Shown here piece after piece: positions 18,788 to 22,707 of a DNA stretch of 22,707 nucleotides. Numbering within the stretch: position 1 is the first letter of the stretch; each line of letters begins with the position of its first letter. The position numbers and the translations under genes are program-made. The DNA comes from Ophiostoma sp. CBS 140.51 (lineage: Eukaryota > Ascomycota > Sordariomycetes > Ophiostomatales > Ophiostomataceae), in contig JANSLP010000440.1 of assembly GCA_029298735.1 (NCBI GenBank), positions 1 to 22,707 of the forward strand, given 5' to 3'. The notes under the pieces are model-generated. The model saw nothing but the letters and a program-made list of their open reading frames with translations. It was not told where the DNA came from and did not search any database.

Positions 18788-20702
18788 TCAAAATTTATCC
18801 GTCACACAGCCGAGACTGGCATTGCTCACCAAAGCAGCATACTTCCTCAGCGTGCCGTTAGTTGCACGCAGCGGCGGTGCCTTCCACTCTTTCCGTCTCT
18901 TCTCTAGCTCTTCCTTCGATACCTCGAGGTCGACAACTCTTTCGGTCGCATCAATCACAATGCGGTCTCCGTCCTTGACCAGGCCAATTGGTCCACCCTC
19001 CATGGCCTCTGGCACGATGTGGCCAATCAAAAAACCATGACTACCGCCTGAGAAACGGCCGTCCGTGAGCAACGCGACATCGTTGCCGAGGCCAGCGCCC
19101 ATGATAGCAGAGCTCGGTTTGAGCATCTCCGGCATGCCCGGCCCGCCCTTCGGGCCCTCATACCGGATGATAACAACAGTCTTTTCACCAACCTTGATAT
19201 CACCCCGCTCAAGAGCCGCAATGAAGTCATCCTCGGCATCATAGCACTTGGCGGTACCTTCAAATCTGAGGCCTTCCTTGCCCGTGATCTTCCCAACGGA
19301 GCCTCCTGGTGCCAGTGAACCGCGGAGAATCTGAAGGTGTCCAGTAGGCTTGATGGGGTTGCTCATAGGACGGATGACGGGCTGGTCGTCAGGGAAGTCG
19401 GGGAACGCGGCAATGTTCTCCTTCATTGTCTTTCCCGTTACCGTAATTCCGCTGCCGTCAATGATGCCCTCCTTGATAAGGAACTTTAGAAGGGCAGGCG
19501 TTCCACCAATGTTGAACAGATCTTCAAAGACATACTTTCCAGAGGGCTTCAGGTCTGCCAGGAAGGGTGTACGATCTGAGACTGCCTGGAAATCGTCGAT
19601 AGTGAGCTTAATTCCCACAGAGTCGGCAATAGCAATCAAATGCAAAACAGCATTGGTGCTGCCGCCAAGGATCGTGACCAAAACCATGGCATTTTCGAAG
19701 GCCTGGCGGGTCATGATGTCGCGAGGCCGGATGTCTTCCTTCAATAAGTTGCGGATCGCGTCGCCAACAGTCTCACATTCCGCAACCTTCATAGGGTGCT
19801 CCGCAGGGTAACTGCTGCTTCCTGGTAGCGTCATACCCAAAGTCTCGATGGCGCTGGCCATGGTGTTGGCAGTGTACATGCCACCACAAGCTCCGCCGCC
19901 GGGGCATGCATTTCGAATAATATCGAAGCGTTCCTCTTCGGTGATGGAGCCAGAGATGTACTGGCCATATGCTTGGAAAGCACTGACGATATCAAGGGGC
20001 TGGCCACTCTTGCCGCAACCAGGTTTGATCGTGCCACCGTACACCATGATGCTCGGACGGTTTACACGACCCATGGCGATAAGCACGCCCGGCATATTCT
20101 TGTCGCAGCCCGGAATAGAGACATTTGCATCGTACCATTGGCCGTTCATGACGGTCTCGATGCTATCGGCAATAATTTCACGGCTTTGTAGGGAATAGCG
20201 CATGCCAGTCGTGCCCATGCTGATGCCGTCTGACACGCCGATGGTGTTGAATCTCAGGGGCACAAGGCCCGACTTTGCGACCGACTTCTTGATGACATCG
20301 GAGAGATCCATAAGATGCATGTTGCAAGGGTTTCCTTCGTACCAGACAGAAGAAATTCCGACCTGGGCTTTGTTCATGTCCTCTTCGCTCATGCCGACGG
20401 CATAGAGCATAGCCTGCGATGCGCCCTGGGATTTCGGCTGGGTAATGAAAGAAGACACCTTGTTGAGCTTGTCGCTGTTATCAGCCCGAGCGGGATGAGT
20501 CTGCGACAGGCTGCGACGTTGTCTGTACAAATCAGGTGTCAGCAAAAGGACGACAAACCATCTGTACCCAGCTGCCGAGAACGAGGCCGTTTTATCGAAG
20601 AAAGAAAAGGAGAGAGACATACGTCAACGCCGGGGCAGTCCATGATGAGCCGGTACGCCGTGTAGCAGCCCGGCTTGCTTTCAGAAGTGTAGAAGAAAAC
20701 AT
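18788..20702 (-). CDS. ILV3: Dihydroxy-acid dehydratase, mitochondrial
   Basis: Exons 20702-20623 and 20522-18788 join in phase 2 to 604 residues. The 100-nt intron has GTATGT, a CTGAC branch site and TTGTACAG. Exon 1 encodes a basic, acid-free presequence (MFSSTLLKASRAATRRTGSS), a good mitochondrial import signal. The enzyme dehydrates 2,3-dihydroxy-3-methylbutanoate and its isoleucine-pathway counterpart to the 2-keto acids of valine, leucine and isoleucine synthesis. Iron-sulfur ligand cysteines appear at 93 (GNPCNMH), 166 (GCDKNMPG) and 239 (GGACGGMYTANTM). The C-terminal domain motif GRFSGGSHGFLIGHIVPEA is intact. Length and motifs are normal for a functional IlvD/Edd-family dehydratase. 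Without splicing the frame would open at 20620 inside the intron and lack the presequence. Confidence 0.95.
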
Positions 20703-21546
20703 TGCGCCGAAGAACAACCTGGCGGCAAGGTTGGTGTAGAGTCGCGGTGTATGTGACAATGAGGGGAGTGGAGGGCCAGAAGGCGGGGGTGGTTTTGGGG
20801 CTGTTTTTTTTTTTTGTATCGGAATTGGAGATAAGATAGCACGGCACGCCAGTGAACTGACAATTATCCCACGCCTTTTTGAAGATGTTGATACTGGCTA
20901 GCTATTAGTTGGGATTGAGAAACAACAGCTGTCATACGGGACAAAACCAGCCTTTAAGTATCTCGGTTTTTTTATCAGGAATAAGTATGACTCGAATTTA
21001 AAGGTCCGAGGGGCGGGGTGTTTGAACTGTCTCTCATTCCCTTTTTTTTCTCTTTTACAACTGTTGGCTTTCGCCGAACGAAGAGCGATCCATTATTACC
21101 ATTTTATCGAGAGTTCGGGTTTTTTAGACCAGTCCAAATCATATCCAACCGGGGAGAGTTGTGCGTCTCCGTGGGCACGTCACTCCGTAATTAGAGCAAA
21201 CATGATTGGCGCGGCAGCTACCAGCATTCGCCACACCGCCGCTAATATTGGGACAAGCGCAAAGAGTATTTGGATTCGAAGTACGATATACGACAACAAA
21301 CTATCGTACTGCCATTTGATCTAACTTTGAAGTCTTGCCTTCAATGCAATGCGCAGTCATACGTAACAAAGAGCAGTATACATGGTACACTACAAGTATG
21401 ACATCCAAGGTTCTTGATTGATTTGGGGCCGTCGGTTTTTTGGACCCTTGGTTTATTGAGGCATCGCTGCCGAACGAATATCGGACAGACACCCCGGCCA
21501 GCAACTCAATATCTGAGAAAGACTCTACTCCGTGTTAAGGAATACA
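20703..21546. other. Upstream region of ILV3 and 3' flank of clpP
   Basis: These 844 nt lie between two head-to-tail minus-strand genes. Near ILV3 there is a 12-nt T run (20804-20815, A on the coding strand). The rest is AT-rich with a GC-rich patch at 21009-21020. A small plus-strand frame starting at ATG 21202 encodes a basic 40-residue peptide; its reality is unproven. Confidence 0.45.
20988..20993. promoter_or_regulatory. Possible CPC1/Gcn4-type half site
   Basis: TGACTC lies about 285 nt upstream of the ILV3 start. Gcn4/CPC-1 factors bind TGACTCA-like sites at amino acid biosynthesis genes. The last base of the full site is missing (G instead of A), so this is a weak candidate supported mainly by the gene's pathway. 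Confidence 0.2.
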
Positions 21547-22464
21547 CTATCTTTTATCGGATCCATTTCCGCTCGGGGTCGCGTCACCGTCCGCCGGCCG
21601 CTTGAGCAGGATCTCATCAACGATGCCATGCTCTTTGGACTCCTCGGCCGTCAGGTATCTATCTCGCTCCATCATGTCATTGATGTCCCCGATGCTATAT
21701 TTGTCATGGCCAAATGACCTATTCAGGTGGCCCTGTACAATCTTGTTTACCTGCCCGCGCAGCCTTTGTATCTGATTTGCGTATATCAGAATGTCGGCTG
21801 CCTGTCCCCGGGTTCCGCCAAGTGGCTGGTGGACCATTATCGAACTGTGCGGGAGTGCAAAACGCTTACCAGCCTCGCCTCCGATGAGAAGAATCGCAGC
21901 CATAGATGCTGCAGCGCCAACGCACACTGTCGAGACTGGCGATTTGATGTAGGACATCGTATCATATATAGCGAGGCCAGAGCTGACTTCGCCGCCCGGC
22001 GAGTTGATGTACATCGTAATCGGTTTATCAGGAGCGTCTGACTCGAGCCACAGGAGCTGCGCCACTATGGCCGCCGAAACCGTGTCGTCAATGGCACCAT
22101 TCAGGCATACGATTCGTTCTTGTAACAGCTTGGAAAAGATGTCGGCTATGTTCGCACGGTTACCTGGTCAGTAGTATTCAACTAATTCAAGTATGTGACA
22201 AAGAGGTAGGCGTTGCAACACACATGTTCGCCAGCCTCCGGCCTGTCTTGTCAGCGCAACGCACACGTATTGTCTGTGATCATGACTTCACGGCCGCGGG
22301 AAGCTTACCGTGACCTCTGTAATGTATGGCATCGGCAGGGATGCAGCCGGTGGCGTGAACCGCGAATGTCCTGAGAAATGCGCCGTCTGCACCGTCCAAA
22401 CACGACTCTGGGCAGGCATAAAAGCCCACCGGTATATGTTCCGTGCGATTGTTGGCCGGTTCAT
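21547..22464 (-). CDS. clpP: Mitochondrial ClpP serine protease subunit
   Basis: Exons 22464-22309, 22242-22224 and 22145-21547 join to 257 residues. The basic N-terminus (MNRPTIARNIYRWAFMPAQS) is a plausible mitochondrial presequence; an in-frame ATG 57 nt upstream (22521) is an alternative start. The ClpP body runs from PYITEVT to the end, with IVCLNGAIDD, MYINSPGG, the nucleophile Ser139 in GAAASMAA, His164 in MVHQP and Asp220 in MERDRYL. ClpP forms the tetradecameric chamber of the ClpXP protease in the matrix. Intron 1 (66 nt) is GTAAGC...ACAG; intron 2 (78 nt) is GTGTGT...CATAG. The middle exon is only 19 nt (AGGWRT plus one base). A CAG 18 nt upstream of the chosen acceptor would add six residues; both choices stay in frame. 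Confidence 0.9.
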
Positions 22465-22584
22465 TGTCCTATGGTGGTGCGCAACGTGTGCTCGTTGATT
22501 GACACACCCGTTGACGGGCATTCGTGCACATTGGCGCGACGCGTTTGATGGATGATAAAAAGCGGGGATAGTCGTTACACTTTC

Positions 22585-22707
22585 TTATGTAATACGCATG
22601 GCCCCTTCGGCTCCCAATAGGTGCACCGGTCCGGTGCAAATAAAATTTATTACATAATTTCAAAACGGCCCCTGATTGGTCGACAGGACCGGTGCAAATA
22701 AAATATA
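22585..22707. repeat. Nested inverted and direct repeats, possible MITE edge
   Basis: TTATGTAATA (22585-22594) and its exact reverse complement TATTACATAA (22648-22657) flank a perfect GCACCGG-T-CCGGTGC palindrome (22623-22637). The 16-mer CCGGTGCAAATAAAAT occurs at 22631-22646 and again at 22689-22704. GCACCGGTCC (22623-22632) also recurs inverted at 22687-22696. This density of symmetric repeats within 120 nt fits the end of a small non-autonomous transposable element, or strong secondary structure. The sequence is cut by the window end, so its boundaries and any target-site duplication are unseen. Confidence 0.45.
22675..22679 (-). promoter_or_regulatory. CCAAT box candidate upstream of clpP
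   Basis: A minus-strand CCAAT lies about 210 nt upstream of the chosen clpP start. It falls within the repeat cluster at the window edge. The match is only five bases and is therefore weak. Confidence 0.2.

Noticed and set aside
19350..19811. 153-codon plus-strand frame opposite ILV3
   Set aside because: It is the antisense of a highly conserved dehydratase and has no independent evidence.

Overview
The window looks like a nuclear contig of a filamentous ascomycete (Pezizomycotina, most likely Sordariomycetes). The evidence is short introns (about 50-140 nt) with CTAAC/CTGAC-type branch sites, a Zn2Cys6 transcription factor, an AcrB-type coiled-coil membrane protein, a Kar3/KlpA-type kinesin, and mitochondrial ClpP, which filamentous fungi have and budding yeast lacks. 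Genes are single transcription units, not operons, and long non-coding gaps separate some of them.

Layout. 1-4161 (+): a CT-rich leader without any ATG, then an intronless acrB-like gene. 4968-5840 (+): a protein of unknown function. 6514-7272 (+): a small stand-alone polyketide/peptide-synthase-type thioesterase in otherwise gene-poor sequence. 7273-9610: about 2.3 kb without a supportable gene. 9611-12851 (+): a 785-nt ATG-free leader followed by a two-exon Zn2Cys6 regulator with a Gln-rich C-terminal half. 13558-16062 (-): a five-exon kinesin-14. 17364-18467 (+): a LOA1/VPS66-like acyltransferase with an apparent GC-AG intron. 18788-20702 (-): mitochondrial dihydroxy-acid dehydratase (ILV3). 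21547-22464 (-): mitochondrial ClpP protease with a 19-nt microexon. 22585-22707: nested inverted and direct repeats, perhaps the edge of a small transposable element.

Functionally this is mostly housekeeping: a ubiquitination-network/drug-resistance membrane protein, a mitotic motor, a lipid acyltransferase, branched-chain amino acid synthesis and mitochondrial proteolysis. The thioesterase and the gene-poor stretch around it (about 5.8-9.6 kb) are the only accessory-looking part. ILV3 and ClpP are both mitochondrial and lie head-to-tail, but nothing shows that they are co-regulated. I did not find a clearly new multi-gene system. The most unusual signals are the two long ATG-free leaders, the GC-AG intron, the missing HX4D histidine in the acyltransferase, a possible decayed carrier-protein motif before the thioesterase, and the repeat cluster at the right edge. 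All gene models were spliced by eye from reading frame and splice-site logic, without transcript data.
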